Shown one piece after another: positions 39,786 through 48,692 of a stretch of DNA of 64,000 nt; position 1 is the first letter of the stretch; each line of letters starts with the position of its first letter. Origin of the DNA: Lichenibacterium ramalinae. GTDB lineage: Bacteria > Pseudomonadota > Alphaproteobacteria > Rhizobiales > Beijerinckiaceae. A program made the translations under genes and the position numbers. The stretch spans positions 124,001 through 188,000 of the forward strand of contig NZ_QYBC01000012.1 in NCBI RefSeq assembly GCF_004137085.1, in the 5' to 3' direction. The notes beneath the pieces are model-generated. The model searched no databases. It had not been told where the DNA came from and worked only from the letters and a program-made list of their open reading frames with translations.

Positions 39786-40622
39786 ATGCCCGCAATCTCC
39801 AAGGTCCTGTCCACGGGCGCGGCGGTCGTCGCCCTGTCCCTGGCCTTCATCGCCACCGCCGAAGCCGATGGCAAGCTGCAGGAGGTGCTGGCGCGGGGCA
39901 AGCTCATCGTCGGCACGGGCAGCACCAACCCGCCCTGGGGCTTCCAGGACAAGGGCGGCAAGCTCGTCGGCTTCGACATCGACCTCGCCCACATCATCGC
40001 CAAGGGCCTGTTCAACGACCCCGCCAAGGTCGAGTTCGTGACCCAGTCCTCCGACGCCCGCATCCCCAACATCACCACCGGCCAGGTCGACATGACCTGC
40101 CAGGCCATGACGGTGACGGCGCCGCGCGCCCAGCAGGTCGCCTTCACCATCCCCTACTACCGCGAAGGCGTTGCCCTGCTGCTGAAGAAGGGCGGCAAAT
40201 ACGCCGATCACGCCGCCCTGAAGGCGGCCGGTGCCGGCGTCACGGTGTCGGTGCTGCAGAACGTCTATGCCGAGGACATGGTCCACCAGGCGCTGCCGGA
40301 CGCCAAGGTCGACCAGTTCGACAACGTCGGCCTCATGTACCAGGCGCTGAACTCCGGCCGCGCCGATGCCGCCGCCACCGATGCCTCGTCGCTGCGCTGG
40401 TTCATGAAGCAGAACCCCGACCGATACGTCGATGCCGGCTACGGCTGGAACCCGCAGAACTATGCCTGCGCGGTGAAGCAGGGCGACGCCGACTGGCTGA
40501 ACTTCGTCAACACCGCCATCGAGCAGGCCCTCACCGGCGTCGACTACGGCGACTACAAGACCGCCTACGAGACCTGGTTCGGCGTGACGCCGCCGGCGCC
40601 CGCGATCGGCTTCCCGCGGTAG
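39786..40622 (+). CDS. Polar amino-acid ABC transporter substrate-binding protein
   Basis: Periplasmic SBP family 3 protein. The 278-residue product has a Sec signal (up to about residue 27, ending FIATAEA). The mature part has LIVGTGSTNPPWGFQDKGGK, LVGFDIDLAHIIAKGLF, NITTGQVDMTCQAMTVTAPR and a YADHAALKAAGAGVTVSVLQ region. Start ATG 39786 has GGAGGGAG upstream. It heads a complete importer with two permeases and an ATPase. The amino acid is unknown; the downstream genes suggest D-amino acids. Confidence 0.92.
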   Translation: MPAISKVLSTGAAVVALSLAFIATAEADGKLQEVLARGKLIVGTGSTNPPWGFQDKGGKLVGFDIDLAHIIAKGLFNDPAKVEFVTQSSDARIPNITTGQVDMTCQAMTVTAPRAQQVAFTIPYYREGVALLLKKGGKYADHAALKAAGAGVTVSVLQNVYAEDMVHQALPDAKVDQFDNVGLMYQALNSGRADAAATDASSLRWFMKQNPDRYVDAGYGWNPQNYACAVKQGDADWLNFVNTAIEQALTGVDYGDYKTAYETWFGVTPPAPAIGFPR

Positions 40623-40646
40623 GCCGCGGGGACGGCGGGGCGCCCC

Positions 40647-41306
40647 GTGGGCTACACGCTCAACTTCGCGGTCGTCTGGGCCAACCTGCCGAAGCTGCTC
40701 GGCGGGCTTCTGCTCGGCCTCGAACTCGCCGCCGCCTCGCTCGCCCTCGGCACGCTGATCGGCCTCGCCGGCGGCTTCCTCAGCGTCGGGGCGTCGCGCC
40801 CGGGCCGCGCCCTCGCCGCCACCTATGTGGCGGTGGTGCGCAACACGCCGATCCTGGTGATCGTGCTGATGCTGTATTTCGCCCTGCCCGACCTCGGCGT
40901 GCAGCTCGCCAAGGGCCCGAGCTTCATCGCGGCCCTGTCGCTCTATTCGGGCGCCTACCTCACGGAAGTGTTCCGGGCCGGGCTCGTGGCGGTGCCGCCC
41001 GGCCTCGTCGAGGCCGGCAAGGCCATCGGCCTGACGCGCTTCGGCGTCGCCCTCCACGTCGTCGGCCCGGTGATGCTGCGCAACGTGCTGCCGGCGCTCG
41101 GCAGCACCTTCATCTCGCTGTTCAAGGACACGTCCATCGCCGCCGCCATCGCGGTGCCGGAGCTCACCTTCCAGGCGCGGCGCATCAACGTCGAGAGCTT
41201 CCGGGTGGTCGAGGCCTGGACGGCGGCGAGCGCCCTCTACATCGCCACCTGCTTCCTGATCGCGGCCGCCCTGCGCGGCCTCGAACGCCGCTTCCCCAAA
41301 TTCTGA
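40647..41306 (+). CDS. Amino-acid ABC transporter permease 1
   Basis: Inner-membrane HisM/GlnP-type permease of 219 residues with about five membrane segments. It carries the ATPase-coupling EAA region (GLVEAGKAIGLTRFGVALHV) and FKDTSIAAAIAVPEL. It starts with GTG 24 bp after the binding-protein gene. Confidence 0.92.
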   Translation: MGYTLNFAVVWANLPKLLGGLLLGLELAAASLALGTLIGLAGGFLSVGASRPGRALAATYVAVVRNTPILVIVLMLYFALPDLGVQLAKGPSFIAALSLYSGAYLTEVFRAGLVAVPPGLVEAGKAIGLTRFGVALHVVGPVMLRNVLPALGSTFISLFKDTSIAAAIAVPELTFQARRINVESFRVVEAWTAASALYIATCFLIAAALRGLERRFPKF

Positions 41307-41314
41307 CGGCTGCC

Positions 41315-41968
41315 ATGGACGACCTCATCACCGAGGCCTGGGATGCCCGCGACGTCATCCTCGGGGGTCTCCTGCAGACGCTGTCGATCTCGGCCCTGGC
41401 CATCGTGCTGGGGACGCTGCTCGGCGTGCTGGTCGGCGTCGCCCTGGTCTACGGCGCCTGGCCGCTGCGCCTCGCGGCCCGGGCCTATGCCGACGTGATG
41501 CGCGGCACGCCCGTGCTGGTGCTGGTGCTGGCGGCCTTCTACATGCCCGCCGTGCTGGGGCTGCACCTCCAGCCCTTCGCCGCCGGCGTGCTGGCGCTGA
41601 CGCTGTTCTGCGGCGCCCATATCGGCGAGCTGATCCGCGGCGCCCTCGGGTCGATCCCCCGCGGCCAGACCGAGGCCGCCAAGGCCGTCGGCCTCACCTT
41701 CTTCGGCGTGCTGGCCCACGTGCTGCTGCCCCAGGCGCTGCGCAGCCTGCTGCCGCCCTGGATCAACACCTGCGTCGAGATGGTCAAGGCGTCGACGCTG
41801 CTGTCCGTCATCGGCGTCGGCGAGCTGCTGCTGCGCACGCAGGAGATCATCGGCCGCAACTTCATGACCCTGCAGTTCTACCTCCTCGTCGGCGCGCTCT
41901 ACCTGGTGGTCAATTTCGCCATCGAGCAGGCCGGCAAAGCCCTGGAGCGCCGCGTTGCCTTCCGCTGA
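41315..41968 (+). CDS. Amino-acid ABC transporter permease 2
   Basis: Second HisQ/HisM-type permease (217 residues), with YADVMRGTPVLVLVLAAFY, the EAA region GQTEAAKAVGLTFFGVLAHV and VKASTLLSVIGVGELL. It forms a heterodimeric channel with permease 1. The frame is open far upstream only as a shadow of the genes before it. Its end overlaps the ATPase gene by 14 bp. Confidence 0.92.
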   Translation: MDDLITEAWDARDVILGGLLQTLSISALAIVLGTLLGVLVGVALVYGAWPLRLAARAYADVMRGTPVLVLVLAAFYMPAVLGLHLQPFAAGVLALTLFCGAHIGELIRGALGSIPRGQTEAAKAVGLTFFGVLAHVLLPQALRSLLPPWINTCVEMVKASTLLSVIGVGELLLRTQEIIGRNFMTLQFYLLVGALYLVVNFAIEQAGKALERRVAFR

Positions 41969-42749
41969 GACCTCGGCCCCCGCCCGGCCCCTCCTCGCCA
42001 TCCGGGGCCTGCGCAAGAGCTTCGGCGCCACCGAGATCCTGAAGGGCGTCGACCTCGACGTCCGACAGGGCGAGGTCGTGTCCATCATCGGCTCCAGCGG
42101 ATCGGGCAAGACGACGCTGCTGCGCTGCGTGAACCTGCTCGAGGAGTTCCAGGGCGGCGAGGTGCTGCTCGACGGCGAGCCGGTCGGCTACCGCGAGCAG
42201 GCCGGCCGGCGGCTGCGCCTGAAGGACCGCGACCTCGCCCGCCAGCGCGCCCAGACCGGCATGGTGTTCCAAAGCTTCAACCTGTTCCCGCACCTGTCGG
42301 CGGCCGGCAACGTCATGCTGGGCCTGCGCAAGGTGAAGGGCATGGGCAAGGCCGAGGCCCGCGCCGTCGCCGAGCGCTGGCTCGCCCGCGTGGGCCTCGC
42401 CGAGCGGGCCGACCACGCGCCGAGCCAGCTGTCCGGCGGCCAGCAGCAGCGCGTCGCCATCGCCCGGGCCCTCGCCATGGAGCCCAAGCTCGTGCTGCTC
42501 GACGAGATCACCTCGGCGCTCGACCCCGAACTCGTCGGCGAGGTGCTGGCGACCGTCAAGGCCCTCGCCGGCGAAGGCGCGACCCTGCTGCTCGTGACCC
42601 ACGAGATGCGCTTCGCCCGCGACGTGTCGAACACGGTCGTCTTCATGGAGAAGGGCCTCGTGGCCGAACGGGGGCCGCCGGGCGACCTGTTCGGCAACCC
42701 CCGCCACCCGCGCCTGATCGAGTTCCTGCGCGGGACGCGGGACCATTGA
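41955..42749 (+). CDS. Amino-acid ABC transporter ATP-binding protein
   Basis: HisP/GlnQ-type ATPase of 264 residues: Walker A GSSGSGKTTLL, Q-loop MVFQSFNLFPHL, signature LSGGQQQRVAIARAL, Walker B LVLLDEITSALDPELVGEV and H-loop LVTHEMRFARD. A TTG at 41955 overlaps the upstream gene; the first 12 residues are variable, so a slightly later start is possible. A small hairpin with T-run follows the stop. Confidence 0.94.
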   Translation: MPSAETSAPARPLLAIRGLRKSFGATEILKGVDLDVRQGEVVSIIGSSGSGKTTLLRCVNLLEEFQGGEVLLDGEPVGYREQAGRRLRLKDRDLARQRAQTGMVFQSFNLFPHLSAAGNVMLGLRKVKGMGKAEARAVAERWLARVGLAERADHAPSQLSGGQQQRVAIARALAMEPKLVLLDEITSALDPELVGEVLATVKALAGEGATLLLVTHEMRFARDVSNTVVFMEKGLVAERGPPGDLFGNPRHPRLIEFLRGTRDH

Positions 42750-42750
42750 A

Positions 42751-42772
42751 GCCTGTGAACAGGCACATTTTT
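42751..42772 (+). terminator. Weak intrinsic terminator after the amino-acid ABC operon
   Basis: GCCTG-TGAA-CAGGC (5-bp stem) is followed by ACA and TTTTT. It starts 2 bp after the ATPase stop and may end this operon before the ridA unit. Confidence 0.5.
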
Positions 42773-42779
42773 AGAGATG

Positions 42780-42808
42780 GCGTGTGTCGGCGACGGCATG
42801 ACACACGC
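42780..42808. promoter_or_regulatory. Perfect 9-bp inverted repeat upstream of ridA
   Basis: GCGTGTGTC-N11-GACACACGC lies 57 bp before the ridA start and just after the terminator. It is a candidate operator for the ridA/peptide-transport operon, or a second hairpin of the terminator; no T-run follows. Confidence 0.4.
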
Positions 42809-42864
42809 TCGAACCGCCGGCCGGACGCGGTCCGGGCCGTGCCAAGCGAGAGTGAGATTGCGAG

Positions 42865-43212
42865 ATGATGATCCAGCGTTACCAGGCGGGCAGCCGCATG
42901 TCGCAGGCGGTGTCGGCCAACGGCTTCGTCTTCGTGGCCGGCCAGGTCGCCGACGACCGCAAGGCCGGCATCGCCGGCCAGACCCGCGACGTGCTGGCCG
43001 CCATCGACGCGCTGCTGGCCGAGGCCGGCACGTCCAAGGACAAGCTCGTGGCCGTCAACGTGTTCCTGCCGCACATCGCCGACTTCGACGCCATGAACGA
43101 GGTCTACGACGCGTGGATCGACCCCGCCAACCCACCGGCCCGCGCCTGCGTCGAGGCCCGCCTCGCCGACCCGGACCTCCGGGTCGAGATGACGGCCGTG
43201 GCGGTCGTCTGA
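42865..43212 (+). CDS. RidA-family (YjgF/UK114) protein
   Basis: Cytoplasmic enamine/imine deaminase family that removes reactive 2-aminoacrylate-type intermediates made by PLP enzymes. The 115-residue product has SANGFVFVAGQVADD, the helix TRDVLAAIDALLAEAG, VNVFLPHIADFDAMNEVYDA and PPARACVEARLADP with the conserved Arg. A fit with the PLP enzyme at 49079 and D-amino acid breakdown is inferred. A strong hairpin follows. Confidence 0.9.
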   Translation: MMIQRYQAGSRMSQAVSANGFVFVAGQVADDRKAGIAGQTRDVLAAIDALLAEAGTSKDKLVAVNVFLPHIADFDAMNEVYDAWIDPANPPARACVEARLADPDLRVEMTAVAVV

Positions 43213-43229
43213 CGGATCCAGCACGGCAC

Positions 43230-43260
43230 CGGGCGACGGGGCTTCCGGCCCCGCCGCCCG
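43230..43260 (+). terminator. Strong hairpin between ridA and the peptide-binding protein gene
   Basis: Two 6-bp GC stems (CGGGCG/CGCCCG and CGGGGC/GCCCCG) separated by one A/C mismatch, loop TTCCG, then TTTC. It could act as an attenuator or protect the upstream mRNA end. Confidence 0.55.
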
Positions 43261-43292
43261 TTTCGACGCCATCGCATTCCGGGAAAGCCAGC

Positions 43293-44846
43293 ATGACGAC
43301 GACCTCACGTGACATCTCGCGGCGCGCCTTCGGCACCGGGCTCGCCGGGGCCGCGGCCCTCGCGGCCGTCGGCCCGGCGTGGGCTCAGGCGGACGGCGTC
43401 ATCACGGTGGCGACGATCGGCGAGCCCGGGCCGCTCGACCCGACGGTCGCGACCTCCGACCTCGTCAGCATCATCACCCAGCACGTCTTCGAGACGCTCT
43501 TCTGCTTCGACGGCGCCTGGCAGATCCGCCCGCTGCTGGCGGACGGGCTGCCGGCCGTCTCGCCCGACGGCAAGAGCTACGCGGTGAAGCTCCGCCCGGG
43601 CGTCGTCTTCCACGACGGCAGCCCGATGACGGCCGAGGACGCCGTCGCCTCGCTCCAGCGCTGGCTCAAGCTGTCGCCGCGCGGCAAGCAGGCGGCGCCC
43701 TCCGTGGCCGAGGTCGCCGCCGAGGGGCCGCTGGCGCTGCGCATCGTCCTCAGCCGGCCCTATGCGCCGCTGCTCGCCCTCCTGGCCATGAACAACGGCG
43801 CCGCCGCCATCCTGCCGAAGGCCGTGGCCACCGCCACGACGCCCATGGGCGACCCCGTCGGCACCGGCCCCTACCGCTTCGTCGAGCACAAGCCCGACCA
43901 GTACATCCGCCTGGCGCGGTTCGACCGCTACGCTTCGCCGGCGGGCCGGCCCGACGGTTACGCGGGCGAGCGCAAGGCGCTGGCGGGCGAGATCCGCTTC
44001 GTGCCGGTGCCGAACCCGACGACGCGCGTCGACGGCATGCTGTCGGGCCAGTACCTCTTCGCCGATTCCCTCCCCGCCGAGCTGCTGCCGCGCCTCAAGG
44101 GCCAGGCCGGGGTCGAGCCCATCACGGTGAAGCCCTTCGGCTTCCCGCTGATGATCTTCAACGAGAAGGCCGGCCCCATGGCGAACCCGCTGGTGCGCCG
44201 CGCCGCGCAGGCGGCGCTGTCCTGCTCCGACATGCTGGCGGCGGCCTTCGGCGACCCCGCCTTCTTCGACGCCGAGGGCTCGATCTACCCGAAGGGCACG
44301 CCCTATCACGACGAGGCCGGCGTCACGGCCTACAACCTGAACGATCCGGCCAAGGCCGGCGACCTCCTGAAGCAGGCGGGCTACGGCAAGCAGCCCATCC
44401 GCATCATGACGTCCCAGCAATACGACTTCCTCTACAAGATGAGTCTCGTGGCCCAGCAGAACCTGCAGGACGCGGGGTTCGAGGTCGACCTCCAGGTGCT
44501 CGACTGGGCGACCCTGCTCAGCCGGCGCGGCGACGAGAAGGGCTGGGACGCCTTCTTCACCTACCACACCTTCGTGCCCGAGCCCTCGCTCATCACGGTG
44601 CTGAACCCGAGCTATCCCGGCTGGTGGGACACGCCCGCCAAACACGCCGCCCTCGACGCCTTCAACGCCGAAACCGACCCCGCCAAGCGCATCGCCGACT
44701 GGAAGGTCCTCCAGGCGCTCGTCTACGCCGAGGCACCCTCCATCAAGGTGGGCGACTTCTACAACCTCGCGGCACGCTCGAAGCGCATCGCCGGCTACAC
44801 CGTCGTGCCCTGGCCGTTCTTCTGGAACGTCGGCGTGACGGGCTGA
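43293..44846 (+). CDS. Dipeptide/oligopeptide-type ABC substrate-binding protein, Tat-exported
   Basis: A 517-residue SBP family 5 protein with a twin-arginine signal (SRRAFGTGLAGAAALAAVGP, ending AWA). The mature part has VATIGEPGPLDPTVATSDLV, FCFDGAWQIRPLLADGLPAV, the SPDGKSYAVKLRPGVVFHDG block and a late WPFFWNVGV end. It heads the genes for two DppB/DppC permeases and an N-acyl-D-amino-acid deacylase, so N-acylated or D-residue-containing peptides are a likely cargo. Confidence 0.9.
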   Translation: MTTTSRDISRRAFGTGLAGAAALAAVGPAWAQADGVITVATIGEPGPLDPTVATSDLVSIITQHVFETLFCFDGAWQIRPLLADGLPAVSPDGKSYAVKLRPGVVFHDGSPMTAEDAVASLQRWLKLSPRGKQAAPSVAEVAAEGPLALRIVLSRPYAPLLALLAMNNGAAAILPKAVATATTPMGDPVGTGPYRFVEHKPDQYIRLARFDRYASPAGRPDGYAGERKALAGEIRFVPVPNPTTRVDGMLSGQYLFADSLPAELLPRLKGQAGVEPITVKPFGFPLMIFNEKAGPMANPLVRRAAQAALSCSDMLAAAFGDPAFFDAEGSIYPKGTPYHDEAGVTAYNLNDPAKAGDLLKQAGYGKQPIRIMTSQQYDFLYKMSLVAQQNLQDAGFEVDLQVLDWATLLSRRGDEKGWDAFFTYHTFVPEPSLITVLNPSYPGWWDTPAKHAALDAFNAETDPAKRIADWKVLQALVYAEAPSIKVGDFYNLAARSKRIAGYTVVPWPFFWNVGVTG

Positions 44847-44864
44847 CGGGCCCCGGCGCGCCGC

Positions 44865-45812
44865 ATGGGCCCGCTCACCTTCCTCCTCCGCCGCGTCGCC
44901 GGCCTCGGCATCGTCATGGTGCTGGTGGCGCTCATCGTCTTCGTCATCGTCCGGATCGTGCCGGGCGACCCCGCGGCCGTGATGCTGGGCGCCTCGGCGA
45001 CGCCCGACGACGTCGCGGCCCTGCAGGCGCGGCTCGGCCTCGACCGGCCGCTGCCGGTGCAGTTCGCCATCTACCTGAAGGAGATCGCCACGCTCGACCT
45101 CGGCCGGTCGATCTTCCTCGACCGGCCCGTGGCCCAGGCCATCGCCGAACGGGCGCAGCTGACGGGGCTGCTCACCGCCCTGGCGGCCACGATCGCGGTG
45201 CTGATCGGCGTGCCGGTCGGCATCCTGTCGGCGGTGCGGCGCGGCCGGGCCTCGGACCACCTCGCCACCGCCGGCGCCATGGTCTTCGCCTCGCTGCCGA
45301 GCTTCTGGGTGGGGCTGACGCTGATCGAGTGGCTGGCGGTGCGGCACGCCTGGTTCCCGGTCGCCGGCTGGGGCGACCCCGGCGACGGGCTCCTCGCCCA
45401 CCTCCACCACCTCGTGCTGCCCGCGGTGGCGCTGGGCCTGCCGAACTCGGCGCTGATCATCCGCTTCACCCGCACCAGCATGCTCGACGTGCTCGGCGAG
45501 GACTACATCCGCACGGCCCGGGCCAAGGGGGTGCGGCCCTGGAGCGTCGTGATGCGGCACGCCCTGCGCAACGCCCTGATCCCCATCGTGACGGTCATCG
45601 GCCTCACGGTGGCGACGCTGATCGGCGGCGCCATCGTGACCGAGACGGTCTTCGGCCTCCCCGGCGTCGGCAACCTCATCGTTTCGGCCGTGCTGCGGCG
45701 CGACTACCCCGTGATCCAGGGCACCCTGCTGGTGATCTCCGGCCTCTACGTGCTGATCAACCTCGCCGTCGACCTGCTCTACGCGGCCGTCGACCCGCGC
45801 CTGCGCGGCTGA
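44865..45812 (+). CDS. Dipeptide-type ABC permease (DppB-like)
   Basis: A 315-residue inner-membrane protein with six membrane segments, FVIVRIVPGDPAAVMLG near the N-terminus, the periplasmic loop before LATAGAMVFASLPSFWVGLT, and the coupling region DYIRTARAKGVRPWSVVMRH. It starts 18 bp after the binding-protein gene and precedes the DppC-like gene by 5 bp. Confidence 0.94.
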   Translation: MGPLTFLLRRVAGLGIVMVLVALIVFVIVRIVPGDPAAVMLGASATPDDVAALQARLGLDRPLPVQFAIYLKEIATLDLGRSIFLDRPVAQAIAERAQLTGLLTALAATIAVLIGVPVGILSAVRRGRASDHLATAGAMVFASLPSFWVGLTLIEWLAVRHAWFPVAGWGDPGDGLLAHLHHLVLPAVALGLPNSALIIRFTRTSMLDVLGEDYIRTARAKGVRPWSVVMRHALRNALIPIVTVIGLTVATLIGGAIVTETVFGLPGVGNLIVSAVLRRDYPVIQGTLLVISGLYVLINLAVDLLYAAVDPRLRG

Positions 45813-45817
45813 CCGCC

Positions 45818-46708
45818 ATGGGCCCGGCAACCGCCCCCGACACCCCCGCCGACCCGCGCCCGCCCGCCTCGCCCGGCCGGATGCTGGCGGGGCGGCTCCT
45901 GCGCCGTCCCACCGCGCTCGCCGCCCTCGTCGTGCTGCTGCTCGTCGTGCTGGCGGCGGTCCTCGCCCCGAGCCTCGCCCCCGTGCTGCCGAACCGGATG
46001 GACATCGCCCACCGCCTCGCCCCGCCGGGCGGGCACCACCCGCTCGGCTCGGACGATTTCGGCCGCGACGTGCTGAGCCGGCTGCTCTACGGCGCCCGGC
46101 TGTCGCTCGGCGTCGGGGCGCTGACGGTGGCGCTGGCGACCTCGCTCGGCCTCGCGCTCGGGCTGGTGGCGGGCTATGTGAAGCGGCTCGACGCCGCGCT
46201 GATGCGCTTCACCGACGCGCTGATGGCTTTTCCCGACATCCTCCTCGCCATCGCCCTCATGGCGGGGCTCGGCCCCTCGATGCTCAACGTCGTGCTGGCG
46301 CTCGGCATCGTCTACACGCCGCGCGTCGCCCGCGTGGTGCGGGGTGCCACGCTGGTGCTGCGCGAGTTGCCCTTCGTCGAGGCGGCCCGCGCCATGGGGG
46401 CTTCGGACCTGCGCATCATGGCGGCGCACCTGCTGCCGAACCTCGTCTCGGCGCTCATCGTGCAGGGCACCTTCATCTTCGGTTCCGCCATCCTCACCGA
46501 GGCGGCCCTGTCCTTCCTGGGCACCGGCGTGCCGCCCACGACGCCCACCTGGGGCAACATGATGGCGGGCGCCCAGCAGTACATGGGCCAGGCCGATTGG
46601 CTGATCCTGGCGCCGGGCCTCGCCATCGTGCTCGTGGTGCTGTCGCTGCAGATGCTCGGCGACGGGCTGCGCGACGCCCTCGACCCCAAGCTCCAGAGGC
46701 TGATGTGA
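45818..46708 (+). CDS. Dipeptide-type ABC permease (DppC-like)
   Basis: A 296-residue partner permease. After a Pro-rich start it has HHPLGSDDFGRDVLSRLLYG, the family's entry motif, and the EAA loop FVEAARAMGASDLRIMAAHL, then ILTEAALSFLGTGVPPTTPT. No DppD/DppF ATPase follows; the stop overlaps the deacylase start as GTGA, so ATPases must come from elsewhere in the genome. Confidence 0.94.
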   Translation: MGPATAPDTPADPRPPASPGRMLAGRLLRRPTALAALVVLLLVVLAAVLAPSLAPVLPNRMDIAHRLAPPGGHHPLGSDDFGRDVLSRLLYGARLSLGVGALTVALATSLGLALGLVAGYVKRLDAALMRFTDALMAFPDILLAIALMAGLGPSMLNVVLALGIVYTPRVARVVRGATLVLRELPFVEAARAMGASDLRIMAAHLLPNLVSALIVQGTFIFGSAILTEAALSFLGTGVPPTTPTWGNMMAGAQQYMGQADWLILAPGLAIVLVVLSLQMLGDGLRDALDPKLQRLM

Positions 46709-48348
46709 CGGCTCGAACCCTGATCCGCGGCGCCCGCGTCGTCGACGGCACCGGCGCCCCCTGGTTCCGCGCCGACGTGCTCGTGGCGGGCAGCCGCATC
46801 GCCGCCGTCGGCCCGGCGCTGGCGGCGCCGGGCGCCCGCGTCGTCGAGGCCCGGGACCGCTACCTCGCGCCCGGCTTCATCGACGCCCATTGCCACGACG
46901 ATCTCGTGTTCCTGCGGGAGCCGACCCGCCCCGAGAAGGTGCTGCAGGGCGTCACCAGCATCGTGGTGGGGAACTGCTCCTTCTCGCTCTACCCGACGCG
47001 GCCCGCCTCCGCCGAAGCGCTGCGCCTGCACTTCTCCGGGCTGCTCGGCGAGACGGCGCCGCACGAGGTCTTCGACGGGCTCGACGGCTACCGGGCGGCG
47101 CTGCACGGGCGCGGCATCGGGCCGAACCTCGTCTCGCTCGTCGGCCACGCCGCCCTGCGCCTCGCCGTGATGGGGTACCAGGACCGTCCCGCCACGCCCG
47201 ACGAGGTCGCCGCCATGGCGGACCTCCTCGACGTCCAGCTGGCGGCGGGCGCCGCCGGCCTTTCGCTGGGCCTCGTCTACCCGCCGAGCGCCTATGCCGA
47301 CGCGCCCGAGATGGCGGCCCTCGCCGCCACCGTGCGCCGCCACGGCCGCGTGCTGGCCGCCCATGTGCGCTCCTACGAGGCGGGGCTCGTCGCCGCCGTC
47401 GACGAGTTCCTGAACCTGCTGCGCGCTTCGGGCGCCGCCGGCCTCCTCAGCCACCTGCAGGCGGCCGGCCGGCCCAACTGGGGCGGCGTGCCCAAGGCCA
47501 TCGCGCGGCTCGAGGCGGCCCGGGCCGAGGGGATCGACGTCGCCTTCGACATGTATCCCTATCCGGCGGGCAGCTCCTACATGCTCCAGCTGCTGCCGCC
47601 CGAGGCGCAGGCCGGCGGGCTCGACCGCCTGGTCGCCCGCCTGCAGGACCCGGCCGGGCGGGCCGCCTTGCGGGACTGGGTCGAGCGCGGCCCGGCGGAT
47701 CCGCATGCACCGCAGTCCAAGATCTCGCTCATCGGCTGGCACAACGTGCTCCTGTCGGGCATCGGGGCGCCGGCGCTGAAGCGCTTCGAGGGGCTGCGCA
47801 TGGACGCGGCGGCGGCCGAGGCCGGGCTCGACCCGTTCGACCTCCTGGTGCGCTGCGTGATCGAGGATGCCGGCCAGACCGCCATCGTGATGTTCCAGCT
47901 CGACGAGGCCGACCTCCGCGCCGCCTGCACGCATTGCCTGCACATGTTCGGCTCCGACGGGCTGCCGCGCCCCGGCACGCGTCCGCACCCGCGCGCCTAC
48001 GGCACCTTCCCGCGCGTCATCGGCAAGCTCGCCCGTGCCGACGGCTGGTTCGGGATCGAGGATGGCGTGCGCCGCATGACCTCGGCGCCGGCCCAGCGCT
48101 TCGGGCTCGGGGACCGCGGCGTCCTGCGCCCCGGCCTCGTCGCCGACCTCGTGCTCTTCGCCGCCGACACGGTCGACCGCGCCAGCTTCGCCGATCCCGT
48201 GCAGATGCCGCACGGCATCTGCGACGTCTGGGTCGCCGGCGAGGCCGTGGTGGCGGACGGCGCCGTCACGGGCCGACTGCCGGGCCGCGTGCTGGGCGGC
48301 GATCCTCTTGACACCGATGTTGTCAAATTCGACAACATGCAACGATGA
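46705..48348 (+). CDS. N-acyl-D-amino-acid deacylase (D-aminoacylase, amidohydrolase superfamily)
   Basis: Metal-dependent hydrolase releasing D-amino acids from N-acyl forms. The 547-residue product has LIRGARVVDGTGAPWFRADV, the metal motif APGFIDAHCHDDLVF, VGNCSFSLYP, the HVRSYEAGLVAAVDEFL strand, and MTSAPAQRFGLGDRGVLRPG near the end. The last residues (DTDVVKFDNMQR) are encoded by the higBA promoter/operator and do not look native, so the TA insertion probably replaced the original C-terminus. GTG 46705 overlaps dppC; the stop overlaps the toxin ATG. Confidence 0.9.
   Translation: MTARTLIRGARVVDGTGAPWFRADVLVAGSRIAAVGPALAAPGARVVEARDRYLAPGFIDAHCHDDLVFLREPTRPEKVLQGVTSIVVGNCSFSLYPTRPASAEALRLHFSGLLGETAPHEVFDGLDGYRAALHGRGIGPNLVSLVGHAALRLAVMGYQDRPATPDEVAAMADLLDVQLAAGAAGLSLGLVYPPSAYADAPEMAALAATVRRHGRVLAAHVRSYEAGLVAAVDEFLNLLRASGAAGLLSHLQAAGRPNWGGVPKAIARLEAARAEGIDVAFDMYPYPAGSSYMLQLLPPEAQAGGLDRLVARLQDPAGRAALRDWVERGPADPHAPQSKISLIGWHNVLLSGIGAPALKRFEGLRMDAAAAEAGLDPFDLLVRCVIEDAGQTAIVMFQLDEADLRAACTHCLHMFGSDGLPRPGTRPHPRAYGTFPRVIGKLARADGWFGIEDGVRRMTSAPAQRFGLGDRGVLRPGLVADLVLFAADTVDRASFADPVQMPHGICDVWVAGEAVVADGAVTGRLPGRVLGGDPLDTDVVKFDNMQR
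48308..48336 (+). promoter_or_regulatory. higBA promoter and operator inside the deacylase 3' end
   Basis: A consensus -35 box TTGACA lies at 48308-48313; a weak -10 (GACAAC) falls 17 bp later. A perfect inverted repeat GTTGTC-N6-GACAAC (48319-48336) overlaps it, the expected place for autorepression by HigA. A start of transcription about 7 bp after the -10 would fall at the toxin ATG, giving a leaderless or near-leaderless mRNA. Confidence 0.5.
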
Positions 48349-48692
48349 CCCGGACGACCCGCCCGATATCGTGGATCAAGGCAGCCCGTCGCGATTTCGA
48401 GGCTTTTCCGGAGGACGCGAAACGGCGCATGGCACAGGCGCTCACAATCGTGGCGGACGGGGGTTATCCGGACATCGCGAAGCCCATGATGGGCTTGGGC
48501 TCCGGAATCCTGGAGCTGGCCTTGAAACACCGCGGCGACGCCTATCGCATCGTCTATGCCCTGCAGATCGGCGATGACGTCTGGGTGCTCCACGCGTTTC
48601 AAAAGAAGTCGAACAGTGGGACGGCGACACCGAAGATCGAGATCGATCTCATCCGCGAGCGTCTGAAACGTCTGAGGGACATCCTGGCATGA
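48345..48692 (+). CDS. HigB-type toxin (phage Gp49-like, RelE superfamily)
   Basis: A 115-residue mRNA-interferase-type toxin. Key segments are WIKAARRDFEAFPEDAKRRM, PMMGLGSGILELALKHRGDA, YRIVYALQIGDDVWVLHAFQ and the basic KKSNSGT loop followed by EIDLIRERLKRLRDI, all characteristic of Gp49-like HigB toxins. There is no Shine-Dalgarno before ATG 48345. The stop overlaps the antitoxin start by 4 bp, toxin first, as in higBA modules. Confidence 0.88.
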   Translation: MTRTTRPISWIKAARRDFEAFPEDAKRRMAQALTIVADGGYPDIAKPMMGLGSGILELALKHRGDAYRIVYALQIGDDVWVLHAFQKKSNSGTATPKIEIDLIRERLKRLRDILA

